From Flavobacterium sp. (lineage in GTDB: Bacteria; Bacteroidota; Bacteroidia; Flavobacteriales; Flavobacteriaceae): a DNA stretch of 64,000 nucleotides. The notes beneath the pieces are model-generated. The model had not been told where the DNA came from. It saw nothing but the letters and a program-made list of their open reading frames with translations, and ran no database searches. Positions 63,442-64,000 of this stretch are shown piece by piece. Position numbers and translations under genes: made by a program. The DNA lies in the NCBI GenBank assembly GCA_010365135.1, contig JAAFGY010000002.1, forward strand, positions 1 to 64,000, in the 5' to 3' direction. Each line of letters opens with the position of its first letter. The first letter of the stretch is position 1.

Positions 63442-63486
63442 TAAGGAGTTTGAAACAAAGTTACTTCAATAACTTACAATGATAAT

Positions 63487-64000
63487 ATGATGAATACGAG
63501 AAATTTTTTAATAGCTGTTATTTCCATTCTTGGCAGTGCAGTATCTTATGCGCAACCTAATTTGCTTAACGCAAAGATTCCTGAAGAGATAGGACTAAAA
63601 TCTGCTGGCCAACTCATTTCAGACAATGACAAACCATTGGAATATGGTTATGTTGATGATAGGGATGTTTTGATGGGAAAAACGGTTTGGGAAATTATTG
63701 ATTTAAGTGAAAGAATTAATTTTCCATTATATTTTCCAATTGATACTGCAAACATTGGTTCCGACAGACGTTCATTATACGATGTTTTGACAAAAGCAAT
63801 TCGAAGTGGAGAAATTACCGAAGTATATTCGGATAGTTATTTTAACACTAAAAAGTCTTACAAAGACATTGCCGCTGCTTTGACTCGTATTGATACAACG
63901 GATGCAGGAAAAGAACAAATAAATGCTGGACAAACAGTTTCTCCGGAGTATATTATAAAGCAAGATCTGACCGCTCAGGATGTAACACAATATAAAATAA
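63487..64000 (+). CDS. gldN: T9SS ring protein GldN, 3'-truncated by window edge
   Basis: ATG at 63487 (a second ATG follows at once) opens a frame that runs off the window after 171 codons. Signal peptide (NFLIAVISILGSAVSYAQ), then the GldN domain (LEYGYVDDRDVLMGKTVWE, then NFPLYFP and SDRRSLYDVLTKAI). Partner of GldK in the periplasmic ring. 45 bases after gldM, so part of the same operon. Confidence 0.95.
   Translation, partial: MMNTRNFLIAVISILGSAVSYAQPNLLNAKIPEEIGLKSAGQLISDNDKPLEYGYVDDRDVLMGKTVWEIIDLSERINFPLYFPIDTANIGSDRRSLYDVLTKAIRSGEITEVYSDSYFNTKKSYKDIAAALTRIDTTDAGKEQINAGQTVSPEYIIKQDLTAQDVTQYKI

Overview
The window is a stretch of AT-rich chromosome from a gliding member of the Bacteroidota, almost certainly a Flavobacterium or close relative. 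Three things show this. It carries the gliding / type IX secretion genes gldB, gldC and gldK-L-M-N. Promoters repeatedly match the Flavobacterium form TTG-N17..21-TAnnTTTG. Gene products carry Flavobacteriia hallmarks, such as FtsZ with a very long tail, MraY with an extra insertion, and DnaG without zinc ligands.

Layout. 1-1350: four small accessory genes of phage or mobile-element character, the first cut by the window edge, ending beside tRNA-Arg(UCG). 1661-18063: yqeY, then the complete division and cell-wall (dcw) cluster on the minus strand. In transcription order this is mraZ-rsmH-ftsL-ftsI-murE-mraY-murD-ftsW-murG-murC-ftsQ-ftsA-ftsZ, driven from a promoter with four GTGGTA boxes (probable MraZ operator) and closed by a strong hairpin behind ftsZ. 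18288-32657: an alpha/beta hydrolase, engB, gldC-gldB, nadE, a NarL-type regulator, dnaG, a polyprenyl synthase, a lipoprotein, rlmN, an O-methyltransferase, PAP2-tatA, two paralogous CarboxypepD_reg-like proteins, pepE and tRNA-Gly(UCC). 33030-45996: two convergent L,D-transpeptidases, a large DUF5916-type outer-membrane protein, gpmI, a CoA-transferase, map, a methyltransferase, an ATP-cone/nuclease fusion beside a beta-CASP nuclease, and a DedA protein. 46089-55208 (minus): groES-groEL, secG, a TPR protein, lptE, a sigma-54 activator, a 43-aa membrane protein, miaB and a GH20 hexosaminidase. 55788-64000: topA, an arginase-fold protein with eroded metal ligands, then gldK-gldL-gldM-gldN (gldN runs off the edge).

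Most genes are housekeeping. The dcw block makes lipid II and the septal machinery, polyprenyl synthase probably supplies its carrier or a quinone tail, and the L,D-transpeptidases remodel the product. GldK/L/M/N form the T9SS ring and proton-driven motor; GldB and GldC support gliding.

The least ordinary material is between genes. Several gaps (yqeY/tRNA-Arg, murG/murC, murD/ftsW, lptE/TPR, groES/groEL, behind groEL) hold short tandem words with a strict 6- or 7-bp period. In three or four of them these form two mutually complementary arms that abut the upstream stop codon and approach the downstream start codon. The words differ from gap to gap but the architecture repeats. A second family, with a central hairpin and conserved edges, occurs twice (21218-21305 and 28932-29018). 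Notable proteins are a DnaG lacking all four zinc ligands, a degenerate arginase upstream of gldK, an NN-type receiver domain, and the ATP-cone/PD-(D/E)XK fusion. All functional calls rest on reading the sequence; no database search was possible.
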